A stretch of 30,882 bases of DNA from a virus: positions 1-30,882 of IMG/VR virus record IMGVR_UViG_3300021425_000114; one strand, given 5' to 3'. This document shows positions 8,001 to 15,756 of the stretch, piece after piece. A program made the position numbers and the translations under genes. The notes below the pieces were generated by a model. The model had not been told where the DNA came from and made no database searches. It saw only the letters and a program-made list of their open reading frames with translations. Numbering within the stretch: the stretch's first letter is position 1; each line of letters begins with the position of its first letter.

Positions 8001-11000
8001 ACGTTAAAGTCAAACATTGTACTTGAGCTAGATCCAAGAAAATTAGATGCCGCTTCATCCAAGCTAGAGTTTCTTAAATTTGAGCTTGAATTCCTGGAGA
8101 AAGACAGGTATCAGCTTCAGGTTGAATTGGAATATAAAATAAACGAATCTGCCTTACAAGCCCAACTTGATATTACTGATGCGCAAAAAACTAATATAGA
8201 GGCACAATTAGGTCTGCAACGAGCATTGCTATCAGTAGATGAGGCAAGACTGACAGCTCAAGAGAAAGCGCTAAGCGATCAAATTGAAGGACTAAAGAAA
8301 GCGGGTGCCTCGTCACAGGAGATCTATGATCTAGAGTTAAAATTAAAAGGTCTTGCCAATGAGAAGCTAGAGCTTAAGAGAAGGGCCGTTAAGGCTGAAC
8401 TGGATGCATTACCAAAAATCCAGGAAGCAGAAAAAAGATCGCTTGAACTTCAACAGAAACTAAAGCAAATAGAACTCGAAAAGACTCAAGCTGCACTGAA
8501 ACGACTGGAGAACGAAGCAAAAATAGCTCAACTTCAAAGTAGAGGTGATTTAGCGAAAGAGCAAGAGAAAGAAAGGCCGGACAATGCCAAGATCAGACTG
8601 CTCACTGATGAGGTAAACTTAAGGCAAGAAATCCTAGGCAGCATAGGGCAAGAAAAAAAAGTGCTCGAAAATGCGATCTCTGCCCAGGCTAGTCTAAACG
8701 AACTCGCCGATCAAAACCTGAGATTAAAGCAGGAAACTGATAGGGCTAACTTAAATGCAAAAGCCATTGAGGTCGGAGTTGGCGTAGATGCCAGGGGCGC
8801 TGCCCCTGCCTCTGTCAAGGTGCCAGTTGAATTCATACCTACGGGCGAGAACGACCTTGAGCGTCAGATCAGGGAACTCTCTGGTCGGCAGAGAATTGAC
8901 TTTGAGTTCACGCCTAATACGGATAAGGTCGAAGATGAGACAAGTCGTCTTGAGAATCAGGGCCTGGAGATAGACTCCAGTGTCACGCCTCCTGAGACAT
9001 CAGAGTTACAGAAGGAGCTAGATGAATTGCAAAAAGGTGGTTTAAGAATCGAGACATCACTTGGGGAGCCAAATACAAACGAAACCTATGCCACCATAGG
9101 AAATTTAGAGTCAGAGAAGATAGAGATCATTTCAGACATTGTACCACCCGATCCCGCTCCTATCACCTCAACAGTACAGGAACTGAACAATGAGAACGTA
9201 GAGATAGGAGCAGGATTTGAGGTTCCAGGCACAGAAGGCGTGCTTGAGAAGGTGGGGGAATTGGAAGATATTGATGTTAAAATTCAATCAGGTATCAATC
9301 CCCTTGATACGGATGCGGTATCCGACAAGATAGACGAACTGCAGGATGTCAAAGTTCAGATTCCTTCGGGCATTGAAAATCCGGATACTTCATTCATCGA
9401 TCAGGTCAGGGAAGAGAATGAGGGTACCCCCATCGAGATCCCAGTCAATGTGGGCACTGTTCAGGGGGCAGACGGGGTAACCAACCTGGACGGCGGGCTC
9501 TTGGAGATCACGCCAGTTATTGGCGAACTGGACACCACCGAAGTAGAAGGACAACTTGAGGAACTGAGCAACTTGGTGCCGGCCATCACTCCATTGGTGG
9601 AGGCCCCGGATACGAGTGAGACAAGAGGAGTCTTGCAGGATCTAGAAAGCACCTCTCCGATCATACCAGTAGCTCTGGGTCAATTGGATGAATCTTTGCT
9701 CAGGGGCAGTTTGGACGCCTTTGAGCAGACTGGACTAGAGATTAATCCATCTCTTAACTCTTTGGATGCATCGAAACTAGAACAAGAATTAGATGCACTA
9801 AAGGGGGATATTTTTGTACCAGCTTCAATCGAGCCCAGGGTAGAAAATGAATCTGAAGTTGAAGCGACTCTAAACCGTCTGGCTCGACCAATCGAAAGCA
9901 GTGCAAAGTATCGGATAGAGAATGAAGCCGAGCTTGCCAGTAATCTGGACGAAGCGTTTGGAGATAGGACCATCAATGTAGGAGCTGACATAACAGAAGC
10001 CGAGCAGGCGGTCATCAGACTGAAAGAACAGGATGGAGTAATCGGTCTAAACTTTGGCGTACCCGACGATCGCGAAGTCGAGCAACGAATCGGCGAACTG
10101 GAGCAAAGGAAAGTAGAAGTAGAAACCTACCTGGAGGACCTTAACACGGACGACGCTTATAACAAAATAAACAACCTAGAGGAAGAAATTGTAGATATAG
10201 CTTCAAGTATCAAGCCGCTCGATGCGACCTCAATAGAAGCCGAGATAGATAGGCTAAACAGGGAGCAAGTGCAGATTGAGTCGGGACTCGGTACCCCTGA
10301 CGATCGCAATGTGCAAGCCAAGGTACAGGAGATAAAGAATGGTGACGTTGAGATTCCATCCAGCATTCTCGATCCTGGTCTTTCCGGAATTGAAGAAACG
10401 AGAAGGGGTCTAGAAGGTGATCCGATTGTAATTCCGGTAAAAGTTGGCCCAGTCGAAGGTGGGGACAATCTTGCTGGCCCAGATGGCACAACTATACAGA
10501 TAGATACTGTACTTAATACTGCGGATGCGGACAAAAAGCTGGAGCAGCTAGGTAGTCCATCTCCCGAGGTCTCCGTAATTGTAACATCTCCCGACACGAG
10601 CGCAGCAGAAAGGAAGATAGATAGTTTAGGTAAAACTGAAATCGAGATAGAACCGATCCTGAAGCCGGTAGATGACTTCTCAGTTAAGGGTCAACTAGAA
10701 GAACTTCGTCAATCAGACGTAAAGATTGACACCAGGCTAGGGCGTCTTGATGATTCGGAGGCGATTGGACGGATAAATGCACTAAAAGAATCCAATATCG
10801 TTGTACCTGCCGAAATTGACCTGAAGTACGAGGCACTTGACTTAGGAAGGGAAGTGGATTCGATTCGTAATGGTTTAAGCGTCGATCTCAATGTCGAAAC
10901 CGTTGCAGTTGAAACCGAGTTGAACAGGTTAGAGCAACGGAAACTAGAAATTGAATTAGGTGTTATTGTTCCAGAAACAGGAGAACTGGACAGAATAAAT

Positions 11001-12968
11001 AGTCAACTAAACGCATTGGAAGCGCGAAGAAATGTAATTGACATCAAATATGACGTACAAGATCCAGGGGCGATACTAGATTTAACCCGTGAAAGCGTCA
11101 ATGTCCCTGTAAGGCTTGAGACTATAGAGATTGAGAATGAGTTAAGGAGATTAGCAGAGCGTAAGAGACAGATTCAGTTTGGTGTCGCTTCGGAGCCGGG
11201 TGAGCTTGAAGCAGTAGAGAATGAGCTACAGGAGCTCGAAGAAAGGAGAAGGATAATTCAGGTTGCTTATGGCTCTCCCGATCCAGAAGCGATAAATGAA
11301 CTAGATAGAGACCTGGAAGCAAGGAACCTGGAATTAAAGACATCGCTTCAGGCCCCTGACCCGACTCAAGTCAACGCCGAGCTGAGTAGGCTTAGAAGCA
11401 CTCAGGTGCAGTTCAAGCCAACGGTTGCTCCCTTGCCCACTGGGGCCACTAAGGTGCAGGCTGCGGCTCTTGCCACCACTCCGGTGCAGCTCAAGTCAAG
11501 CATTGCTTCTCTGCCGACCGAGCCTACCAAAGCCGAGGCCGCAGCTCTTGCTTCCACTCCAATACGGTTCAATCCAGCAATTGCACCAGTACCAGTTGAA
11601 GAAGCCAGGGCTGAGTTGTCAGAACTCGGTAACACACAAGTAGTGATAACCCCTGTCGTTAACCCTCCCGACACAACTATCGCGAAGACTGAGCTGGCCT
11701 CGCTGAGCGCTCCGGTAAACGTTCCTCTAACCGTTAATGCTGATACCGTTCAGGCGAAGACCGCCCTGACAGAGGTACGAACCGAGGGCGATGCGATTCA
11801 ATCCTCCATTGCCAATGCAACCGCAGCGACTACGTCCCTTGGTGGCAGGGCTCAGGAGGCAGTCTCGCCCTTTGGCGCACTGGGTGCAGCATCCGCGAAT
11901 CTATTGCAGTCCAGTAACACGATTGACCAGAATTTCGAGGGCATAGGTTCCGCTGCAACGGCGGCAGTAACACCAATGAGTTCGCTGAACACTTCTTTGG
12001 TCGGCGCTTCTACAAACTCCTTGGCAGCAGCTACCTCTGTAGGTAATCTGTCAACCAATGCGTCCGGCGCCGTAGGGGTCTTTGATGAATTACTGACTCA
12101 AACAACCGGAATCTCTGATAGCGCAGCCAGGGCCGCCGAGTCAACTGATCTAATAAAGACTGGCTTCGACGATGTCAACACAGCAGCGACGACCGCAGCA
12201 AAAGCTGCCTCTGCTATCTCCGAGAATTTAAGCAGCGTAAGGGAAAGCTTCTCTGATGCCGCGACAAGCAGCGAGACTCTGGCAACAGCGTTCAGCGAAT
12301 CAGTTCCAAGCTCAGCTACTCTCAGGACCAATACTGCAAATGTCGCAACAGAAGCGAGCAGGGTCGTAACACAAACTGATGCTATGTATGTTGATATAAG
12401 AGATAGTGTCGGTGTTACAAACACCCTAATAGGGAGACTCAACGCTGCTGCCAGGGCAGCGGCTAGTATAAGAATCCCAAGCGGAGGTAATAACTACTTT
12501 GCTGGTGGCCCAGTACAAGGTGGTGCTGCGTATACGGTGAACGAATTCGGCAAGGAGATGTTCCTTAGCAATAGCGGCAGGCTGTCTCAGATCAATGCAC
12601 CTGCTTGGGGTACCTGGAGAGCGCCAAGTTCTGGTACGATTATTCCAGCTCATATTGCGTCCGGTATTGATATTCCTAAGGGTGGAGTAAAAGTTTCCAA
12701 GCCTAGTGGTAGCCTTTCATCGTCGTCGGTCAAGAAAAACGGCAGCGGTCTTGGGAGGGTTATTACCAATCTGGTTAATGCCTTGAATGCATCCAGGGCA
12801 TCCCAAAAGAATAATGACAATGCAATACAGGCTACACAAGCGATCCAGATAGGAAAGCTAACCCAGGCGGTTAATAAATTAGTGGATAAAGATTGGAATG
12901 TAGGAGTAAATATCCAAGGCCAAAATGGCGGCTTAAGTTATGCTCGTGCAATTAATAGGAAGATATGA
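5022..12968 (+). CDS. tape measure protein (2648 aa)
   Basis: Starts at GTG 5022 (MAGKGDIDIGINVRDAG). Residues about 190-413 match the N-terminal tape-measure domain (KIQQFELSFKAIGASAGETS onward). Hydrophobic segments follow at about 445-468, 480-513 and 742-790. Charged coiled-coil sequence runs from about 880 to 1250, and about 35 degenerate 26-residue repeats from about 1265 to 2228. The end is Ala/Ser/Thr-rich, with GGPVQGGAAYTVNEFGKEMF near 2495, a motif often seen near the C-terminus of these proteins. The protein sets tail length and is ejected during infection; at about 0.15 nm per residue the tail would be near 400 nm. The gene overlaps the next one as ATGA. Large antisense frames inside it are composition artefacts. 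Confidence 0.95.
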   Translation: MAGKGDIDIGINVRDAGVAAAVDAIFNGAEGAVNDFNKLLGIEVQKKLVVETFFDPSTAQKGIRVVERDVNNLGSQIEKLAEKSKKLEFGSATSLKGQLREATQARDQIRRYEESVGVLGQKVLTVNQAWAAQNARVQELSRQLSIASANGFWAKAKAGLNLQGLSNFSNGLVAVTQGLQSASILIGQVIGSFNQLFTALAKIQQFELSFKAIGASAGETSLAFQESERIALGLGVGIQTVRDAFQQLSPVILASGGSIGDVSAITESLSSRFAAFGLSADKARRVTNGVIQAFGKGKLQAEELTQQISEADPAFRIDLASAIGVSVAELGELVKAGEITSDRLIEILPLLSKSSLLFGKLGDSGASAANALAKGTITITQARTQLDNLNQLSFEQLARAFEPFLTALIRVQAAFVDFGTAISNATALKVFGEFLGQLTSQAGGVIDVIGKIALTFLSIIEAVGNVINAIDNFTESIGGIRVVVTGLAALITTKLVVSLLRLGVTLGTTIVTSIAKFAAGIAAGGVGISGLAASIGKGIATIFGLDSASLKLIATNFKTIASTGGVTASLKGLAAGATTAAASILGAGSANAAPWLADIAKQATNGAQEIGKLAPATQLVIPGLTATGEAAKTGEAGLKALGSATQLPIPGLNATNEAVKAYTKGTLEAFLQSQQGAAGITQVANAAKDGVPAFIPYTAAIQGAGGAAAGLGPAAVAGAAGVGAAGTAAGAATAPTLTFAGAVSAANASLTAGIKAVLAFGAALLTNPITATIIGISALAAGVFFLNKAFSGSEASIKSFDEGIKGIKERSEKAIAAIDAAGDSAVDFEERIKNLEVTPEGLSETAEIFNTFPALVKSATGEFKQIEKEATGFFEKAEKAVAKYNKEQDKTGKGALKVAQIISDSENAVQLALETTKRKRAELEEAATKTGGPISEENKKLLIGYNENIKALERKKLAIEDLKATAVASGIEIPVTTVDQTKATLDGIKSKIETLKSNIVLELDPRKLDAASSKLEFLKFELEFLEKDRYQLQVELEYKINESALQAQLDITDAQKTNIEAQLGLQRALLSVDEARLTAQEKALSDQIEGLKKAGASSQEIYDLELKLKGLANEKLELKRRAVKAELDALPKIQEAEKRSLELQQKLKQIELEKTQAALKRLENEAKIAQLQSRGDLAKEQEKERPDNAKIRLLTDEVNLRQEILGSIGQEKKVLENAISAQASLNELADQNLRLKQETDRANLNAKAIEVGVGVDARGAAPASVKVPVEFIPTGENDLERQIRELSGRQRIDFEFTPNTDKVEDETSRLENQGLEIDSSVTPPETSELQKELDELQKGGLRIETSLGEPNTNETYATIGNLESEKIEIISDIVPPDPAPITSTVQELNNENVEIGAGFEVPGTEGVLEKVGELEDIDVKIQSGINPLDTDAVSDKIDELQDVKVQIPSGIENPDTSFIDQVREENEGTPIEIPVNVGTVQGADGVTNLDGGLLEITPVIGELDTTEVEGQLEELSNLVPAITPLVEAPDTSETRGVLQDLESTSPIIPVALGQLDESLLRGSLDAFEQTGLEINPSLNSLDASKLEQELDALKGDIFVPASIEPRVENESEVEATLNRLARPIESSAKYRIENEAELASNLDEAFGDRTINVGADITEAEQAVIRLKEQDGVIGLNFGVPDDREVEQRIGELEQRKVEVETYLEDLNTDDAYNKINNLEEEIVDIASSIKPLDATSIEAEIDRLNREQVQIESGLGTPDDRNVQAKVQEIKNGDVEIPSSILDPGLSGIEETRRGLEGDPIVIPVKVGPVEGGDNLAGPDGTTIQIDTVLNTADADKKLEQLGSPSPEVSVIVTSPDTSAAERKIDSLGKTEIEIEPILKPVDDFSVKGQLEELRQSDVKIDTRLGRLDDSEAIGRINALKESNIVVPAEIDLKYEALDLGREVDSIRNGLSVDLNVETVAVETELNRLEQRKLEIELGVIVPETGELDRINSQLNALEARRNVIDIKYDVQDPGAILDLTRESVNVPVRLETIEIENELRRLAERKRQIQFGVASEPGELEAVENELQELEERRRIIQVAYGSPDPEAINELDRDLEARNLELKTSLQAPDPTQVNAELSRLRSTQVQFKPTVAPLPTGATKVQAAALATTPVQLKSSIASLPTEPTKAEAAALASTPIRFNPAIAPVPVEEARAELSELGNTQVVITPVVNPPDTTIAKTELASLSAPVNVPLTVNADTVQAKTALTEVRTEGDAIQSSIANATAATTSLGGRAQEAVSPFGALGAASANLLQSSNTIDQNFEGIGSAATAAVTPMSSLNTSLVGASTNSLAAATSVGNLSTNASGAVGVFDELLTQTTGISDSAARAAESTDLIKTGFDDVNTAATTAAKAASAISENLSSVRESFSDAATSSETLATAFSESVPSSATLRTNTANVATEASRVVTQTDAMYVDIRDSVGVTNTLIGRLNAAARAAASIRIPSGGNNYFAGGPVQGGAAYTVNEFGKEMFLSNSGRLSQINAPAWGTWRAPSSGTIIPAHIASGIDIPKGGVKVSKPSGSLSSSSVKKNGSGLGRVITNLVNALNASRASQKNNDNAIQATQAIQIGKLTQAVNKLVDKDWNVGVNIQGQNGGLSYARAINRKI
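8815..11705 (+). repeat. about 35 tandem degenerate 26-codon repeats in tape measure gene
   Basis: Each unit encodes a short strand (V/L/I-x-I), a turn often reading P-D-T or P-D-D, a helix and a closing leucine. Examples are VKIQSGINPLDTDAVSDKI, VQIESGLGTPDDRNVQAKV and VKIDTRLGRLDDSEAIGRI. Most units are 26 residues, with some of 23-25 and a few interrupted by longer glycine-rich insertions near 9460 and 10460. Units are mostly unrelated at the DNA level except near 11405-11640, where neighbouring copies still match in 78-base register. Confidence 0.8.
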
Positions 12969-13708
12969 GTATTACCATTGGCGGAGCTATTTTTAGCCGT
13001 CTAACTGCCCAGCCTTACGGCTACGAAGAGACGGACACGAAATCGGGGCAGACAGCCCGCAGGTGGACCGTAAGTGGTTTAATGACACCAGCGGAGTGGC
13101 TGGCTCTGGTGAATGTATATGATACATGGCGGAACCTAAAGATCCTGGAGGATCCGGTTACAGAAACCGGTGTCGTCGGGGCGACGGTAGCACTAAGTGG
13201 GGATGGTCCAGGCGGTCAAACATGGACAAATGTACCATGCTGGATTACGGCCGCGCCCCAGGGGGAACAGAGCGGAGCCTACATATCCGGTTCGTGCACC
13301 CTTGTGGATGCAGCGGAATATCTTGCAATTTTACTGAAACAGCAGACAGCCACAGAGGAAGAAGACGTCCTTGATCTGGGAACTTTTACAATAAACGGTG
13401 TAGTACTCAAACTATTGAAACCACCGGATGGCTTTATCTTTGCGCCAACCATTGAGCAGACGGCAGGTGGGGATCATTATGTAACGGGTCCACTAACGTC
13501 AACTGAGGTCAAGGATATAGAGGGTGACACGACTTCCGCGGGATGGGATTCTATCAGGGCCTGGTATGCTGCGATCATACAATCTACACCAGCTACGAAT
13601 TCATACTTTCCGATTCAACCACCAACGGCAACGGCGTCTAACAAGATCGTTGACGGCGTCAAAACAGTCGTTTATACCGTTTCAATTGTCTTGGCGAAGG
13701 TAAAATGA
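12965..13708 (+). CDS. putative distal tail protein (Dit-like position)
   Basis: 247 residues, beta-rich. It overlaps the tape measure stop as ATGA (12965-12968) and the next start as ATGA (13705-13708), so it is translationally coupled on both sides. The slot immediately after the tape measure normally holds the distal tail protein that joins the tube to the tip. The two halves look alike: 'TIGGAIFSRL...VSGLMTPAEWLALV..YDTWR' (residues 3-56) and 'FTINGVVLKLL...VTGPLTSTEV...WDSIRAWYAA' (from residue 137), suggesting an internal duplication of one beta domain. I do not see a confirmed family signature. Confidence 0.75.
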   Translation: MSITIGGAIFSRLTAQPYGYEETDTKSGQTARRWTVSGLMTPAEWLALVNVYDTWRNLKILEDPVTETGVVGATVALSGDGPGGQTWTNVPCWITAAPQGEQSGAYISGSCTLVDAAEYLAILLKQQTATEEEDVLDLGTFTINGVVLKLLKPPDGFIFAPTIEQTAGGDHYVTGPLTSTEVKDIEGDTTSAGWDSIRAWYAAIIQSTPATNSYFPIQPPTATASNKIVDGVKTVVYTVSIVLAKVK

Positions 13709-15756
13709 CAATTGATATCAGAGCAAACGTTTACTGCAATTTAGGCAGAGTAATTAGCGGGAATTTTAGTGATACCCAAATACAAGGCAGTGGATTAATC
13801 CAGACTAGCGGATCAGTGGTTCTGAATGGTATTTATGCACCAGTAGCTGGAGATGTCGTCAAGTTTTCCTATTACAGGAATGGAAGAATTTCCTTATTGC
13901 CAAGGACGCTGAGAGTCTTGTCTTTCTTTGCCGATCCGTTCAGAAGACAAACGACAGTTGAGTTAGGTTGTAAATTTACATATTTTAACAATAGAAGACC
14001 ACCAGTCAGAAACCCTACGTCAGAAGAGGAAAGTGGTCTCTGTCCGTCTCCTGACGTAATCGTTCCGATCTCGGCCGAATTCGTTTTTAATACATGTCTG
14101 AATGCACTTGACTTAACTACTCAAGGGTCAATTCCTCTGACAAGCAAGTTTAACGTTGAGGAATTTGATTTAAGCCCTGGATATGTCACGGTAATGGGTC
14201 AGTTACTGGTTTCCGAAGGGTACTACTGCTACTTAAACGAAGAAGAGGAAGTGATAATAAAAAAGATAAACGGAACCGGATCCTCGACTGGTCCACTGAT
14301 TGCAAGCGATCAGATCATCGATTTAAGTCCCATAGGGGTCGGAGACCTACCTGGAGACGAAGTAGTCGTAAAATATAACTCACTCGTATTGAAGGACCCC
14401 GGAGATTCTGATCCGGTCAATACCTCGGCCCGCGACTGGGAGTACGATGCAATTCAAAACAGCGGAGGCTTCTATTCTGTGACAGCGTTGGCTCCACTCA
14501 ACTATGTTGCAGACACACTTCCGACAACATCTCAGACACTGGAGACACCACCAGAGATATCAGAATTTACCCCGATAGTATACACCCCTACTCCACAAAC
14601 ATTTGAAGAAACAGCCGCAAGCAACGCGGCCACAACCGGCTCCGCTTATGGCGCTGGCAATACTTCTTCAAATGTCGATTGCGGAACTGGTAGCACCACG
14701 ACAAATGAAACCACCATCGCCAGTTATACAACAATTCAGTATTCTTATCCAGACTTTACACTGAAAGAAACAACTACTCGGTACGACAGGTGGAACAGGG
14801 TGACCACGAGGACAATCAGACTTAGTGAGCCTACTGGTCGAGTTTTACCTGAAACCTTAATAGAGAGAATCAACTATGTGATATTGGGCGGACAGATTGA
14901 GGCCCAGGGACAGCAGACAACTGTGTACGCAATAGTGACTCCAGACAGCTATCTGGACCAAGCAATACGGGCTTTAGTGCCTGATGGCACGACTTTGACG
15001 ACGAGTGAAGAGGTACACACGTATGCGGTAAACCCCCCGGACAGCGAAGATGAATGCGAATTATCAGAAGCAGCGCTTGATAGTGCGGAGGCATTCGACT
15101 CTTTGATTAGTAAAATTACAATCGATACCAGAGATGGCGAAGTAGTTAAAAAAGTCGAAGAATTCTATGAAAAAGTTCCAACCTTTGTGAAGGTACCTGG
15201 CCTAACTAATTCCCCGGATGTAGCAGATGTCGTCACGAAGAAAACGGTAAATACCTTTGCAAGACAGGATAATGGTTTGATTCTTTTTGAGCAATCCATC
15301 GAGTGCGCTGTAGGATCGAATGCTGCAGTAGAATCGCGAGCTAATAGAGCCGAGAGAATCAACAGTGCCAATGCAAAGCCTGATACAGACACTGAAGAGA
15401 AGTTTGTGTGGGTCAATGGCTTAACAGAGAGCGAGACATATATCGAACTTACGGTTCCATATGGTTCGGATGACTACATAGAACTACAGGGTGGGCAGTA
15501 TACCTTGGTCAGGGGTGACGGAGCGGCGAAGGCGTTGAATTACGGCCGGGATCAGAACAAGATCCTGCTGGGCAACCGCAGTGGAGTTTCTGTCCAGATA
15601 TCAGCAGACATTATGCCACCAGCACCCTTTAGCCCGATTTTTATAACAGCAGAAGGGATAACGGGTCAATACATGACAAACGGCACCACCTATACATTTG
15701 ACACCACTGGCATTATCGCCAGTACGGATGCTATCTTCTGGGGAGGATCTCAGTGA
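13705..15756 (+). CDS. tail-tip hub / baseplate-like protein
   Basis: 683 residues. The N-terminal about 100 residues are strand-rich (LGRVISGNFSDTQIQGSG... then RTLRVLSFFADPFRR), followed by a region with GYVTVMGQLLVSEGYYCYLN around 160-180, reminiscent of the second domain of gp27/Tal-type hub proteins. The middle, about 270-345, is a Thr/Ser/Pro-rich low-complexity linker, and the C-terminus is a beta domain with many glycines. Position as the second gene after the tape measure, coupled by ATGA overlaps to both neighbours, fits a tail-tip hub. No peptidase or lysozyme motif is visible. Function is inferred from order and fold character. Confidence 0.75.
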   Translation: MTIDIRANVYCNLGRVISGNFSDTQIQGSGLIQTSGSVVLNGIYAPVAGDVVKFSYYRNGRISLLPRTLRVLSFFADPFRRQTTVELGCKFTYFNNRRPPVRNPTSEEESGLCPSPDVIVPISAEFVFNTCLNALDLTTQGSIPLTSKFNVEEFDLSPGYVTVMGQLLVSEGYYCYLNEEEEVIIKKINGTGSSTGPLIASDQIIDLSPIGVGDLPGDEVVVKYNSLVLKDPGDSDPVNTSARDWEYDAIQNSGGFYSVTALAPLNYVADTLPTTSQTLETPPEISEFTPIVYTPTPQTFEETAASNAATTGSAYGAGNTSSNVDCGTGSTTTNETTIASYTTIQYSYPDFTLKETTTRYDRWNRVTTRTIRLSEPTGRVLPETLIERINYVILGGQIEAQGQQTTVYAIVTPDSYLDQAIRALVPDGTTLTTSEEVHTYAVNPPDSEDECELSEAALDSAEAFDSLISKITIDTRDGEVVKKVEEFYEKVPTFVKVPGLTNSPDVADVVTKKTVNTFARQDNGLILFEQSIECAVGSNAAVESRANRAERINSANAKPDTDTEEKFVWVNGLTESETYIELTVPYGSDDYIELQGGQYTLVRGDGAAKALNYGRDQNKILLGNRSGVSVQISADIMPPAPFSPIFITAEGITGQYMTNGTTYTFDTTGIIASTDAIFWGGSQ

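Noticed and set aside
8788-8973. Rightward 61-residue ORF within the tape measure gene
   Set aside because: Out-of-frame overlap with a long, clearly coding frame; no separate evidence.
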